From contig JANJXV010000187.1 in NCBI GenBank assembly GCA_024803745.1, forward strand, positions 622,501 to 686,500: DNA of 64,000 bases, written 5' to 3'. A program made the position numbers and the translations under genes. This document shows positions 1-11,152 of this stretch, in pieces. This stretch comes from Megascapheus bottae (Eukaryota; Chordata; Mammalia; Rodentia; Geomyidae). The notes beneath the pieces were generated by a model, which was not told the DNA's origin, did not search any database, and saw only the letters and a list, made by a program, of their open reading frames with translations. Position 1 is the stretch's first letter, and each line of letters starts with the position of its first letter.

Positions 1-189
1 AAAAAAGTCTTTAAGAAATGGAGCAATTAATTTCCTGAAACCTTACTGAGAGCAAAGTATGATGTTAGCTCTCACTTTGGGAAGTATTTGTATGTAATTG
101 GGCTTGGCTGCTTGCAAGGGCAGGGTGGGGGGGGGGAGAAGTAAATTATATTCTAGAATCATCTCTATCATATCTCAGACATGAATGAC

Positions 190-350
190 TATTTTTAATA
201 TTTTTTGCCTGAGTTCACTCATTCATTCTACAAACACATGTTGAATGATTTTCGTGGGCCAGTAGCCTTATCAAACACTGAAAGTGCAATGACTACTTAT
301 TCATCTACTTATTCATTCAACAATTAGATAATTGCTATGCACAAAGCACT
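190..350 (-). repeat. L2-like 3' tails (two, antisense)
   Basis: Two neighbouring stretches read 'CATTCATTCTACAAACACATGTTGAATG' style (190-295) and 'TTATTCATTCAACAATTAGATAATTGC' style (296-350), each followed by a degenerate 'GTGCCAGGCACT' equivalent. This is the reverse complement of the usual mammalian L2/MIR 3' end, so these are probably old LINE-2 tails. Diverged; subfamily not assigned. Confidence 0.45.
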
Positions 351-658
351 AGTATTTAAAAACAGATTGCAATTGTGAAGGTTCGGTATGACTAGGCAAA
401 TCAGCTCTCCTAAGGGGGGAAAAAATGTTCCTGTTGTCTGAGTTTGTATTCCACATCTAAGGTGGTTTTTTTTTTAATTGCATTTACATCAGGAGCAATC
501 TACATACTTATCGAGAGTAAGAAAGTGGTTACATGAATCATTGCAATCTACAGCCATTAATAAGCAGATAAAAGGTATTGTTATATATAGGATATAGGAT
601 AGGTGTGTATAAATGTGTTTATATAAGTATGTATGTGAGATATACATATATAATGAAA

Positions 659-1186
659 TGGGGAGGCTGGGTCCAGTCGGGGCCATCTTGGCCATATAGT
701 AGACAGGGAATTGGGTTTAATTGATGCCATCTTATCTTCATGGTGGAGGAAGGTGATATCCTACCTCCTAGGGGAGAGGCCTGCCTGAATTCCTAGAGAC
801 TGGGGTGGAGACCTGGATGACAGGTGAGTGGACCTGTCAGTCCTATGCCTTGAACTTGAGAGACTCTTGAGTTTCCTGTGACCCTGCTCCTGACACTACT
901 TTGACCAAGACCAGTTAAGGTGCCCTGACACCAAGCCTTATGTCCTGTGTCTCCTGGCTCCTGGCGCTTCTCCAGTCACCACGGCATCCTACTTCAGCTC
1001 TCCTTTGGGGTTGATTTGGCTTGTCGGTATTGTTTTTCTATTCTTCCTTTCCTCCCCTGCTCTCATGGCTCAGTTTTCTGACAGTGTTAAGTATATTTGA
1101 GGGGCTACAAGTCTTTGTGACAAGACCTGGCTCTCCAATAAAGAATCCCAATTCAGCTGCTCAAAATGTGGCTTCTCTGTTTCTCA
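659..1186 (+). mobile_element. Possible solo LTR
   Basis: A non-SINE, non-L1 block begins TGGGGAGG and ends near GTTTCTCA. It carries a polyadenylation signal AATAAA at 1137-1142 followed about 45 bases later by the presumed CA end, and a weak TATA-like GTATATTTGA near 1090. The layout resembles a retroviral LTR (U3-R-U5), but no internal genes, partner LTR or clear target duplication are visible. It could equally be unique sequence. Confidence 0.35.
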
Positions 1187-1202
1187 AGATTTATAACAAT
1201 AG

Positions 1203-1420
1203 AAAAAAGAAATATATATCTCACACATATCCTATATATCTCAGCACATCACATGTATCTTATATATATACTATATATGCACATAAGACACATATCATAT
1301 GTATGATATACACCCAATGTACAGCATGCATTTCTTCTAAGGTCATATGATATATGCTATAGTGGCTATCATATATATACATATGATAAAGATAAGTTAT
1401 ATATGTAATTATAGATATTA
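1203..1420. repeat. AT-rich alternating region
   Basis: Dominated by ATAT, CATATAT and TATATGT steps with few G/C. Short open frames here are low-complexity artefacts. It directly abuts the SINE at 1434. Confidence 0.8.
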
Positions 1421-1433
1421 AATTCCTGAATGG

Positions 1434-1626
1434 GGCCGAGAGTTTGGCCCAGTGGTAGAGTGCTTGCCTAGCATGCACAAAGACCCGGGTTTGATTCCTC
1501 GGCACCACATACATAGAAAATAAAAGCCAGAAGTGGTGCTGAAGCTCAAGTGGTAGAGCTCTAGCCTTGAGAAAGTCCAAGGACAGTGCTCAGGCCCTGA
1601 GCTCAAGCCCAGGACTGGCAAAAAAA
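1434..1626 (+). mobile_element. Family A SINE (ID-like dimer), intact, with TSD
   Basis: Left half has the pol III A box (GTGGTAGAGTGCTTGCC) and B box (GGTTTGATTCC). The right half begins AGAAGTGGTGCTG and ends CAGGACTGGC plus an A-run. The insertion is bracketed by a perfect 14-bp direct repeat AAATTCCTGAATGG at 1420-1433 and 1627-1640, which fixes both ends. It resembles IDL-Geo of geomyoid rodents. Confidence 0.9.
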
Positions 1627-1640
1627 AAATTCCTGAATGG

Positions 1641-2200
1641 TGGGGGGGGAATCTACTTTTAAGCAGTTCTGCAGCAAGCAATCACAGGCTCTGACCTTCC
1701 CAATCAATAGCCACACTTTCAGCTCCTCACATAGCTCAGCCCTGGGGCACCCATCTGCGCCTGGAATCCAGAGGCCCACAGTAGGAGGAACCGAACAGCC
1801 CCTGAAGAGGACATTTCACTATCCATCAACTTCAAGAGGCCTCCCCAGAGTCCCTAAATTCCTCCACAGCAAAGTGAGTGGAATTTTAACCAGCTGCTTG
1901 CATGAGGAATCTATGAATATGCAACCCTCCCTCGCTTCCCTGGATTGGGGAGGGGGAGGTGAAATATCAAGAAACAGAGATAATTGGGCCCTTACATTTG
2001 ATATTCTCAGCTGTTGTTCACGGTTGGTGCAGGTTTCCTGCCTAGCAAGCTTGTGAGAGATTTAGGTCGAGGCAAATACCATGGGTATTATCCATTAGAA
2101 CAAGATCAAAAGGAAGGAGTGCATTTTTTAAAAGTCCAGTGTGCAACATGATTACTTGATGGTACTGTTAATTTTCTTCTGTGTTTTGTAACCTCTCTAG
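1641..2200. other. Unique sequence, nothing recognised
   Basis: Mixed-composition DNA. A 139-codon open frame spans 1637-2056 on + but starts within the SINE target duplication, has no family resemblance and no codon pattern I trust. It is treated as chance. Confidence 0.5.
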
Positions 2201-2480
2201 AGAGGAGTTTGCAAATACCCCGTGTTTCCATTATCCTGGGGCCAAAACAAGCCTGGGCTTACTGCATCGTAGGAGGTGGGATTCTGTGGCTCGTCATGGC
2301 GTCGCCATCTCCATCATCAGAGATGGAGAAAGGTAAGGCTTCTCCGCAGGTGAAGTTACCTGGGATTGCTGATAGACTGAATGCAACCTGACAGAGCCTC
2401 CAGAAGCAACACTGACCTTGCTGCAAAGTAGCCAGCTTCTCTTCTTTCTCTAGGCAACCAGGCCCATGTTTTCACGGTTT
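2201..2480 (+). other. Unique sequence with splice-like signals
   Basis: A pyrimidine-rich stretch ends CTCTCTAG at 2200, and a strong donor-like GAAAG/GTAAGG lies at 2332/2333. The 132 bases between are open in one frame and include an ATG in ATGGCGTCGCC context near 2296. No protein family is recognised, so it is not called as a gene; see findings. Confidence 0.2.
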
Positions 2481-2640
2481 GGAGGGATGGATTGGACCCA
2501 GGATGGGTGTGTCACTCTGGGCCAGCCAATCAAAGCATCTCTTTCTCTCTGCCATGGTGATTGGATGGAAGTTGCTTATACAAGCTATTCAGAACCAATG
2601 AGAATGTAACTGGGACTGCTGTAAGGAAAATCAACCTGGA
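2481..2640. other. CCAAT-rich segment, possible old repeat
   Basis: Three CCAAT-type pentamers occur close together: GCCAATCAAA at 2525, GTGATTGG at 2558 (reverse) and AACCAATGAG at 2594. The spacing and wording resemble an old dispersed mammalian repeat more than a promoter. No TATA or CpG enrichment follows. Confidence 0.3.
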
Positions 2641-3630
2641 ACCAGTCACCTTACCTGTTCTCCCCTCCCCAACCACAGGAAGAACTCACACCACAGATCA
2701 GTGGACTTCTCTTTCTCTCTGCTTCCCAGCTTCCACAAGGTAAGTGGCATTGTCCTGCCACATTCTCCCAACTAAGATTTATGTTCAGCCTCCTCTCAGG
2801 CCCAACACCAAGGACCAAGCCATTTCCTCCTTTACATCATTTTACCAAGTATTTTGCGACCGTAACAGAAGGCTGGCTAAGGCAGACGCTCAGGACTGCA
2901 ATACCAACTCTAAGAAGAAATTTAATAAATGTTACCATCAGGATCTTGGTAACACCCCCTCAAATACTTCATTTGCTGCGAGAATATGATTTCTTAACAG
3001 AAGCAGAAGAGGTCCTAGACGGAATTGGGCTCTTCAGCATCAGTACAAAACTACTTCTGCCTTCCCATTTCCATCAAGCACCTCAATACCACACTGTTTT
3101 TGGAAGCCCAGGCTTGGAAATGAGGTTTCTGATTTACTTTTCAATTTGCACTCAGAGGAATGTGTCATAGCCGTGGGTCACTTGAGTCACTCAGGTGCTT
3201 CCCGGAATAATGCCCAGGATGGGGGAGGAGGGGTCCTTTGGAATTGTGCTTTTGCAAAACGTGACATCACTGAAAAGTTATCAGCAACACTTCCTCAGAG
3301 ATACCAGGAGAAGCTGTATTGTTTAGACAAATGCTAATCATTGAGGCCTCCTGCAAATTAAGAGGAAAAAGTGATAAGAAAAAAAAAACATCAAGAAAGG
3401 ATCAGTGTACATTTGTAACTAGTTTTTGCAGGAAGATGTGGCCCTGACATCACTGCAGATGCAGGGGACCAGGAAGGGCAAGAGAATTGGCAGGTGGCTG
3501 TCATCCAGTTGGCCTGGCCTGACACTGTCACAGACAAGCATATTTTGCTTGTCTGTGGAAGGCTTGGGATCTTTTTTTGGATCCTGATTTTTTAAATGCT
3601 CACAGTCCCCTGAAAAAGACAAAGTCTTTC
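2641..3630. other. Unique sequence, nothing recognised
   Basis: About 1 kb of ordinary non-repetitive DNA. Overlapping frames of 81 and 129 codons (2744-2989, 2781-3170) lie in different phases and show no recognisable domain. Confidence 0.5.
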
Positions 3631-3644
3631 TGATAAGGATTTTT

Positions 3645-3918
3645 TTGTTGTTGTTTTTGTTGCTGTTTTGTTTTTGTTGTTGTCAGTTGTGGGGCTTGAA
3701 CTCAGGGCCCAGGCACTGTCCCAGAGCTCTTTTGCTCAAGGCTAGCACTCCACCACCACGAGCCACAGCTACATTTCCAGTTTTTGAGTGGTTTATTGGA
3801 AGTAAGAGTCTCAAGAGGACTTTCCTGCCCAGCGTGACTTTTAATTGTGATTCTCAGACCTCGGCCCCCAGAGTAGCTACGGTTATAGACATGAGCTACT
3901 GGAAGCACCTGGCTTCCA
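3645..3918 (-). mobile_element. Family B SINE (B1-like + right module), antisense, with TSD
   Basis: Reads as T-rich tail (3641-3680), then GGGGCTTGAACTCAGGGCC, GCTCAAGGCTAGCACTC, TGGAAGTAAGAGTCTCA and GAGTAGCTACGGTTATAGAC, the reverse of the family B consensus. A direct repeat ATAAGGATTTTT brackets it (3633-3644 and 3919-3930). Confidence 0.85.
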
Positions 3919-3930
3919 ATAAGGATTTTT

Positions 3931-4830
3931 AAATGATGTTACTTTTAAGTTGTTTTTGCCTCAAAACAAGTGAGGGGAAAAAATGGCAGATCACTGGACC
4001 AGTTGAAAATACACCAGACAAATGCAAAAGGATCAAAAGCATGCTCATAGCAAGTCCGTCAGATAAAATGCAATTCAAGGTCAAAAGCATACATTTTTCC
4101 AAATGAGAGATCCCTTAATTATTTATATATTTATTATTAATATTTATTCATATATTTGATACATATTATATGTAAGATGTAACATATATAATTATATATT
4201 ATATTCATATAATTTGTATGTGACATAATGTACTAGGTATCATTATAGATTATATGTATATATCTGTGATCTTTGACCCAAACTAATAGAGTAATAAAAC
4301 ATTCTGTACCTAAAGGAAGAGCATAAAGGAAAGAAATTGGGGAATGTTAGAATATGCCCCAATATGGGAGGAGGTAAAAGAATGCTAATGGGGCCTTACT
4401 ATGAAATACTATGCAGGGATTAGAATGATCTACCTATGAACTATAGCACTCGAATGACTTGCTATTGTTGGAGACTTCCCACGTCTGGACATGCCTTCTG
4501 TCCTTCTGTGAGCGATCAGCAACCACAAAACAATTGACATGGAGACAGGTAGCTTATCTCCCTGCCCTCTTATAAGTCAAAGTCTGTCCCGGAACACCAA
4601 ATAGGAAGCTCACAGTGAGATAGGGCTTAGACGAGATGTCACCTGGGGGTATTTACTTCCATTCCACCTTCTGTTTGCCCTCTCCTACTGTTCTTGCTCC
4701 AACATAGGTGCATCTGGAGAGCAGGTCTCAAATGACCACATGCACAAGTCCCGAGTGCAAGCTCTACTCCACAAAGCACAAGCCAAGGCAGGCTGCCACA
4801 AAGTGATGGACCCTAATGATGACGACAGCA
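3931..4830. other. Unique sequence with AT-rich core
   Basis: 4118-4260 is AT-rich with ATATTTATTATTAATA-type runs. 4320-4460 has 'GAAATACTATGCAGGGATTAGAATGA', faintly like an old L1M 3' end but too diverged to call. The rest is unrecognised. Confidence 0.4.
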
Positions 4831-5035
4831 CTATTTACCATGTTGATATATGAGCATACTATGGGATGCTCAATGCCTTACGTATTTGTTTTTTCATATT
4901 CTCACGAACGTCTCCATAGATAGTCACGAGGAATCCCTATTTTGTAGAGGATGAACTGAAGGCTGGAAGAAGAAATCTGAATTGCCCGAGTTCATGTTGT
5001 CACAAGTTAGCAAAGCAAGTCTTTGCTCCCAGTTG
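4820..5035 (-). repeat. MIR-like fossil SINE, antisense
   Basis: Order of motifs matches reversed MIR: 'CAATGCCTTACGTATT', 'TCACGAACGTCTCCATAGATAG', 'CTATTTTGTAGAGGATGAACTGAAGGCTGG', 'AATTGCCCGAGTTCATGTTG'. The 'ATTTTACAGATGAGGAAACTGAGG' core is degenerate. Confidence 0.6.
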
Positions 5036-5124
5036 ATGCTGCTCAGAGACCAGCAAAGAAGCGTCCACTCTCCAAGGTCAACTAACGCACCTCCAGACCT
5101 GCAGTACCACACTTTGATGCTGTA

Positions 5125-5368
5125 GGTTGGGTTTGGTTTGGGTTCTGTGCCCGTAATGGGGCTTACACTCGGGGTCTGGGTATGTTGTCTCTTAGCTTCA
5201 TCACTCAAGGCTAGTGCCCTCCCACTTGAGCCACTTCGGGCTTTCTGTTGGTTAACTGGAAATGAGAATCTCACAGACTTTACTCTGCAGGCTGGCTTTG
5301 AAAGCCAATCCTCAGATCCCAGCCTCCAGAGCAGCTAGGATTATAGGTGTGAGCCATTGGCAACTTCG
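5125..5368 (-). mobile_element. Family B SINE, antisense
   Basis: Shows GGGGCTTACACTCGGGGTC, CACTCAAGGCTAGTGCCC, CCACTTGAGCCAC, TTAACTGGAAATGAGAATCTCA and GAGCAGCTAGGATTATAGGTGTGAGCCA in the reversed order expected. Moderately diverged; no clear TSD. Confidence 0.8.
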
Positions 5369-6560
5369 TTGCAAGTACTAAGTTTTAAAAAGGTTATCTC
5401 ACATATTTCGCTGGGCCTTTGCATGTATCATCATCTTCATTCTTGCCACACTCCTGGGAAATGAATCGCATCCTCCCTTTCCACAAATAGGAATGTGGAA
5501 AGGTGAGAAGCTTTGCGACCAATGAGATGATGGCGGCTCGGATCCGAAACATGTGGGCTCTCTGCCTGGCCTCTCCCACCCTTTCCTCAGGTGTTATTGG
5601 GCTTCTTTTCCAATAACCAAAGAAACCAAACTTCACCCCGACAGAAGAACTAAAACAAAGCTGATTTCTCCTTACTTCCCCTAATTCCTGACATCATAGA
5701 TAAATAAAAAAGCAGTAATAAACCTGTAGGTCCTCACCTCTTAACTGATTTAAGTCCATCCCGAAAGTTACCAGGGGTGGAAATGAAATTGTCTGTTTCA
5801 TGTTTGTAATCTTGGGAGAGAAGGGGACAGTCTGAAATTGGTGTTGTAAATTGGGATCCATTTGTGTTAGCCAGGTAAGAAGTCAGCTCGTTTTCTATTT
5901 TTTTTTAATAATTTCCACAAATTTCCTTTTTGTTTTATTCTTGTGTCGATCTCTGTCTCCGTCTCTCTTCCTTCTCTCCCTTTTCATGTGCCCTCTCACA
6001 TTTTCACTTCCTATAAGAGGGATCACTGTGCCTGCACTAACATGTGCTATAAAAAAAAAGCCTTTAAATGTGTATGTTGTTAAATGAAAAGAAATCGCAT
6101 CTACATCTGCCTGTGTGTCCTTGAGGTTGAAATTCCCTTTTAAAAGAGAGAATTAAATGATAAGGTTAGAGGTCTCCCGACTCCGCATAATTCTGTCTGT
6201 GATTAAAAGCCAATAGTTTCATTATTTTGGTGATGTTCTGGGGTTTTGGGGACTTAATTCTGCCTTGTAAATTGAGGTCAGCAAGCTAGAAGAAAACTGA
6301 AAATCCTCTGGGCTCGCTGCTATGTTCCCGAGACCACAGTCGCTATCAGCTCTGTCCTAATGAATCTCCACTCTATTAAGTGGTTATTTGGTCTTGAAAT
6401 AGGTCATTTGTAGCTCCTTCTCACTCAAGAACAGAAGGCAAACTGTTAGAGAAGAACTGGAAGAACAGAAGGTGGATTGAGACTGAAAAGGGCTCTCCTA
6501 CCAAGGGCTCCATTTAATGGACTCAGAATAAAGTGCTCTGGGATGGATGGGTCTTACTGT
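5369..6560. other. Unique sequence; possible conserved noncoding block
   Basis: No repeats recognised. 6120-6470 is balanced in composition and free of low complexity, the kind of block that often proves conserved, but conservation cannot be seen from one genome. Confidence 0.4.
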
Positions 6561-6700
6561 CTAGGAGAGGACCAGGGAGAAGGATGGAGGAGGGGTGGGG
6601 TGGGGGAGGGAATCTGATCAAGATGCCTTGCCTGCATACACAGGTAGGTCAAAATGAATCCCTCTGTACAACTAATTAAAGTTAATTTTAAAGTTAGTGT
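6560..6700 (+). repeat. Unnamed dispersed repeat 3' end, copy 1
   Basis: A G-rich purine stretch (6560-6611) leads into TGATCAAGATGC (6615-6626) and, 50 bases on, TGTACAACTAATTAAAGTTAA (6665-). The same motifs at the same 50-base spacing recur at 39720-39779, and a looser copy lies at 62613-62680. The purine tract plus unique tail resembles an L1 3' UTR. Confidence 0.5.
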
Positions 6701-7010
6701 GTGGGGGGGTGGGGGAGAAAGATTGTGTTGAGGTGTTTTCAGTAGGATGCTGACAGAACTCTGACCCAGAGAAAAGGAAGTTCCTGAGGAATATTAAGTG
6801 AATGGTACCCAAGAGTACAGATTGAGGAACATTTAGGAATTTTTAAAAAATGAGCTGTTGGTAATTAGGCAAGAAATCTCCTCAGGTGGTCGCATGAAAT
6901 ATATTACCCAAACTGAGACACTCAAAAACAAAAGGGAAGGCCATGCATCATTCACAGGAACTACCCCAGACACACTGGAACTAAATAATACTATAAGAAA
7001 ATGAGTTTCA

Positions 7011-7210
7011 GGACTGGGAGCATAGCCTAGTGGTAGAGTGTTCCCCTAGCAAACACGAAGCCCTGGGTTTGATTCCTCAGTTCCACATATACAGAAAAAG
7101 CCAGAAGTGCCTCTGTGGCTCAAGTGGCAGAGCACTAACCTTGAGCAAAAAGTGTCCAAGGACAGTGTGCAGGCCCTGAGTTCAAGCTCCAGGACTGGTT
7201 AAAAAAAAAA
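7011..7210 (+). mobile_element. Family A SINE with short TSD
   Basis: GGGAGCATAGCCTAGTGGTAGAGTG head, TGGGTTTGATTCC B box, right half AGAAGTGCCTCTGTGGCTC and A-tail at 7201. GAGTTTCA flanks both ends (7003-7010, 7211-7218). More diverged than the copy at 1434. Confidence 0.85.
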
Positions 7211-7218
7211 GAGTTTCA

Positions 7219-8289
7219 TGTGTACTGTTTAGGCCATAGGGTGCAGGCGTACTTTCAGCTCCTATTCCTGGGCCAAAAGCAGACATTACTAATGGATTGT
7301 GGCTTCTGTCCCTTTAAACTGGACTGTGGTCTCAAATCCATTCTCAACAGAGCCTCCCTCTTCTCCCCTACAAATCCATAGGCAGGAGCAGAGGGGAACA
7401 GATCTTTGTGGTCATTAACAACATTTATTTCCACTCTGTTCCTTTCCCCCCCCCGCCCCTTTTAATCCTCCCATTTTTCTCTCTTTAGAATCTAGAATTC
7501 TATATCGCACGTGTTAGATAAGTCTCAGAGTTTGCTTGAAAATCTTGTGCTTTTAAAAATGCTTTATGACATTTTATCAATTCACTACCTAGAACAATTA
7601 GGTACAAATAACCACCATACTCTGTTTTGTTTTGTTTTCAATTTAGGCCTGAAAAAGAAATCTTCTAGTAGATTTCCACTGGTTGGAAATTTTAAGGTTG
7701 GGATAAGTAAACATGGTCATTTTCTAAGGGAGGAGTCTGGTCTCAACCTTAGGAAATACATCAGAGAATTCCAACATGCTTGGCTAACAGTTGCTAAACT
7801 GAGTGGGCTCAGCCAAGAACAGTGGTCCAGATTTATGAGCACATACGAGGCTAACCTTCTTAGGAACACTAATATCTATCATTTGTCCGTTCTGCGAGAA
7901 AGGTCAGGGGATGTGGCAAGGACCATTTCAAGGGTCCCTGTGCCACTTGCATAAGAGACCAATGACCTGCAAACAAGGTCATCTGTTACTAAAATGGAAA
8001 GGTGCACTGGGAGCACTAGTCTAATTCCAGAGCAGTGATCTGGAGCCTGACAACAAATGCCCTGTGGCTTATATCGCTCCCCAATAAAAATGGTATTTGA
8101 TGTTATCCGAGCTAGTCATTGTAAATTAGTTTATTGCAAATGAAGATACAATTTCATGTGGAGAGCAGTAAGCTTTCTTTCTCAGACCCAACAGCCTGTG
8201 AGTTGAATGCAGTCTTTAAAAATATTTGTATTTGTTCCTTTTTCATATTTAAGACCTTATTTCAGGTTTCCAGACTTTAGTCTGGAATG
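7219..8289. other. Unique sequence, nothing recognised
   Basis: A C-run lies at 7447-7460. A 147-codon open frame (7511-7954, +) is the longest non-repeat frame in the window. It starts without a convincing context, contains a Phe/Lys-rich middle and matches no family I know; probably chance. Confidence 0.4.
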
Positions 8290-8475
8290 ATGATGGATGC
8301 TTGCATTTTAAACACATAAATAATAAACATTATTATAAAAATATAATATATAGTAATATATTTATTTGTATAAACATAAATAATATATTCTATTATATAT
8401 TTTATATGTAAATATATGTCTAGGAATATAAATATATGTATAATTATACATGCATATTACTATATGCAATAGTAT
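8290..8475. repeat. AT-rich region
   Basis: Nearly pure A/T (ATATAATATATAGTAATATATTTA-type) with only scattered G/C. Confidence 0.85.
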
Positions 8476-8751
8476 GTATTATTATAAGAATTATTGTTAC
8501 TTTAGAAACCTGAAAAAGTGTCCATTCATGCAAAGGCACTGGGGTATATCTCAGTTACACCTGATCATGCTTGTTTAGTATGTTTCCTTCCTTCCCTTGA
8601 GGTATTTTAGTTTGCAACTCCTGGTTTAGTTTAATAAGTGAGTCATGAAGGCATCGACCATGAAATTGAAGACGTAGTCACCCAAGAGTGTATTTTAATT
8701 TAAATTTAACATTAGCCAATGCTTCAGGCTAATGATAAACATTACCCAACT

Positions 8752-8815
8752 GCTGCACACACACATACACACCCATACACCAAAGTACCCATACAAGCAC
8801 ACACACAAGCACATG
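8752..8815. repeat. Degenerate (CA)n
   Basis: Interrupted ACACACATACACACCCATACACC tract. Confidence 0.7.
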
Positions 8816-9800
8816 TAGCATCTTTACATGGTGTTCTAGTCATTCAACCAAATACCGAGTTGCCAGAAATAGTCAGGGGTCTTAATAACAAAGACTTGAC
8901 CTCAAAAACAAAAACAAAAGGATTTAACCTTCTCTAAAGGATAGAGGATGGTTTCCCTGAAAATGGGAAGCACAAAGCAAGCCTGGTAACTGAGTCAAGA
9001 AGGAAGCTGGGGAGGTGGCAGAGCTGTTACCCACACCACAGCTCGGTGAGGCCTGGAAGCCTGAAGCCTTGCCAGGCACATTTCACTGGTTGGGGCTGAC
9101 TCTCACCTCCTGGTCTTCCTCCAGGCTCCCCTAGAGGCAAGTAGAAGAGAAGCCTCCTTCCCCACTCAGGCTTGCACATGGCACTGGTGTGGAACTTGTC
9201 CAGGGCTCCCAGGAAAGTCTATCTCCAGGACTCAGCCAGCATGTGAACATTCTGTGCAGCTCAGCCTCTGGGAACAGGAACCTGATTTTCTTCCCCAGGA
9301 TCTCTGGACCACAGGGAAGGGAGAAGCGCTTTCTATAATCCTGACAGAAAAGACAGTGTTTCCATTGCCCCATGCCACACAGGGGCCTAATTAAATCAGC
9401 CTGTGTTACAGGGATTGTACCACAGGGCCTCACACTGATCCCCGCTTCTGTTTCTCAGGCCAAGGGGTTCAGATAATGAACCCGAACTGCTTCTCAATTC
9501 ATTGCAAATTCCAGAAGGCAGGGGAGGAATTTAAAAAAAAATAAAAAAAAATTAAGCCAGGGTTGATGTTGCCAGGCTATTAAACCACTCTTCATTAAAC
9601 AAAGTAACGAGAAGGCAGAGGAAGGGGTTGATTTTCTAGCCCGGGGAAGTCTTTGTTACAGAGTTCTGACCTTAAGAACTGACAGCAAAAGGTTTTGTTC
9701 ATGGAGCAACTCAGACAATGTCAGTTGGATAAAGAAGTCTGTTTGGATTTTTCAAAGTGCTGGAAGAGGAAGGGAGAGTTTAGAACTGGAAATGATGATG
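8816..9800. other. Unique sequence, nothing recognised
   Basis: GC-moderate DNA. A 100-codon reverse frame (9131-9433) has no recognisable domain. Confidence 0.5.
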
Positions 9801-9804
9801 ATGA

Positions 9805-9905
9805 TGTTGGATACGGAGATACCTGGTCCTGAGTTCACATCCTAGCTCTCTCATTCCCAGCTGTGTGACAGTTCTCAGCTTTATCTGTGCTGGGTGATGG
9901 ATATC
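9805..9905 (+). repeat. MIR-like fossil SINE
   Basis: 'CTGAGTTCACATCCTAGCTCTCTCATTCCCAGCTGTGTGACAG' corresponds to MIR '...GGTTCGAATCCCGGCTCTGCCACTTACTAGCTGTGTGACC'. Confidence 0.65.
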
Positions 9906-9989
9906 CAGGGAGTATGCCCACTCCATCAGTCACAGCTGGCTCAGGTATTGGCTTAATGGAAGCCTGTCTGTCTGCCTGCCTGCCTTGCT

Positions 9990-10100
9990 AGATTTTGAGT
10001 CCTATGAGGGGAAAAGATCTCATCTACTTTGTCTACCCGAGAGTCACTTCTCACCCCCCTCAGTAAATATTGGATGAGCATTTAATGAATTCACGAATAA
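9990..10100 (+). repeat. L2-like 3' tail
   Basis: 'TTGAGTCCTATGAGGGGAAAAGATCTCATCTACTTTGTC' followed by 'CAGTAAATATTGGATGAGCATTTAATGAATTC' parallels the end of LINE-2 ('CTCAATAAATATTTGTTGAATGAATG'). Confidence 0.65.
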
Positions 10101-10925
10101 GCAAAGTAAGACGTTTCATTTATCATACCTAGATAATCTTGACAACCACCCCAGGAGACGGGGCCTGCACGACTGCACCCTTTCCAAGCATCTCCATTGG
10201 AGAACCAATTAGCCAGAAAGGTTAGACCAAAACAATTTTTTTTCTTAAATTCACAAGAACAGACTTTTTTTCTGTAATCTTTACCTTGAACCTTTCTCCC
10301 AATTCCCCAAGACTTTCTGCCACACATGCAAAGACTTTCTTCTGAATTTCAAAATCCTCATTCCCATCCCCTTCCCCAGACCCTAGATGATGGAACTAAA
10401 GAATCACAAAGAATCAAAATACAGCGTTTGTTCTCATTGAAAAGTCCTTGTTTGCCTGCAGGTGAAGGCCCATGAAATCATTTCACACAAGACAGACAGG
10501 CATGCGATGTTTCCCGTCACACATCTGCATCCCACCTGCTTGGACCACTCATCTTATATGGTCCAATGTGCAGTAACCATTGAGGCACATCCCCTCTAAA
10601 ATCAACATTTTTCTTGGTAACCTGATCTGCCTCTTTGCTTTATACTTCACATCGCCTCAGAGATTTTATTCTGCCAATGGAAAATGAACGAATGCCATTT
10701 GTTTGGATCTACTTTTGTTAGAAAGGAATAGCATATCTCATTCTGGGAAGACCATTATCAACTGGTATCACAATGCCCACCTTTGTCTCTGCTCTAGAAT
10801 TTCAGAGATATGAACCTTACAAGTCTATGGATTCATTCTGTTTTGCCATTTTTGTGGGCAATCCATTAGCCTGTCAGAGGCCAGTGAGCCAAGGACAATT
10901 GTAGATCTTTGTTTTCTTTTTCAAT
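10101..10925. other. Unique sequence, nothing recognised
   Basis: No repeats or coding pattern seen. Confidence 0.5.
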
Positions 10926-10927
10926 TT

Positions 10928-11152
10928 CCTTTTTTTTTCTTGATGGTACCACTGGTGGAATTCAGGGCCTCATGCTTCCTGAGCAAGCACTCTGCCATTT
11001 GAGCACACAGTAGTCCTTTTCAGTTCACTTGCTTTTAGTTTCTCAAATAGATTCTTGGGCTTTTACCCAGGCTTTCTTCAGATCACGATCCTCCTACTTC
11101 TGCCTCCTGAGTACCTGGGATGACAGATATGGGCTACCATGCCCAGCAATGC
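10928..11152 (-). mobile_element. Old B1-ID composite SINE, antisense
   Basis: T-run, then ID-like reverse (GGGCCTCATGCTTCCTGAGCAAGCAC, CATTTGAGC), then B1-like reverse (ATCCTCCTACTTCTGCCTCC, GAGTACCTGGGATGACAG, CATGCCCAGC). An older composite than families A and B. Confidence 0.65.

Noticed and set aside
3640..3922. Primate-type Alu or standard mouse B1 call for family B
   Set aside because: The left half is 7SL/B1-like, but the linker (TTATCTCCAATTAACC) and tRNA-like right half are not part of Alu or mouse B1.
4320..4460. L1M fragment
   Set aside because: Only one short phrase (GAAATACTATGCAGGG) resembles L1M; too little to annotate separately.
7511..7954. 147-codon + frame as a gene
   Set aside because: No recognised domain, no start context and no splice or promoter evidence. 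In 64 kb of six-frame sequence one frame of this size is expected by chance.
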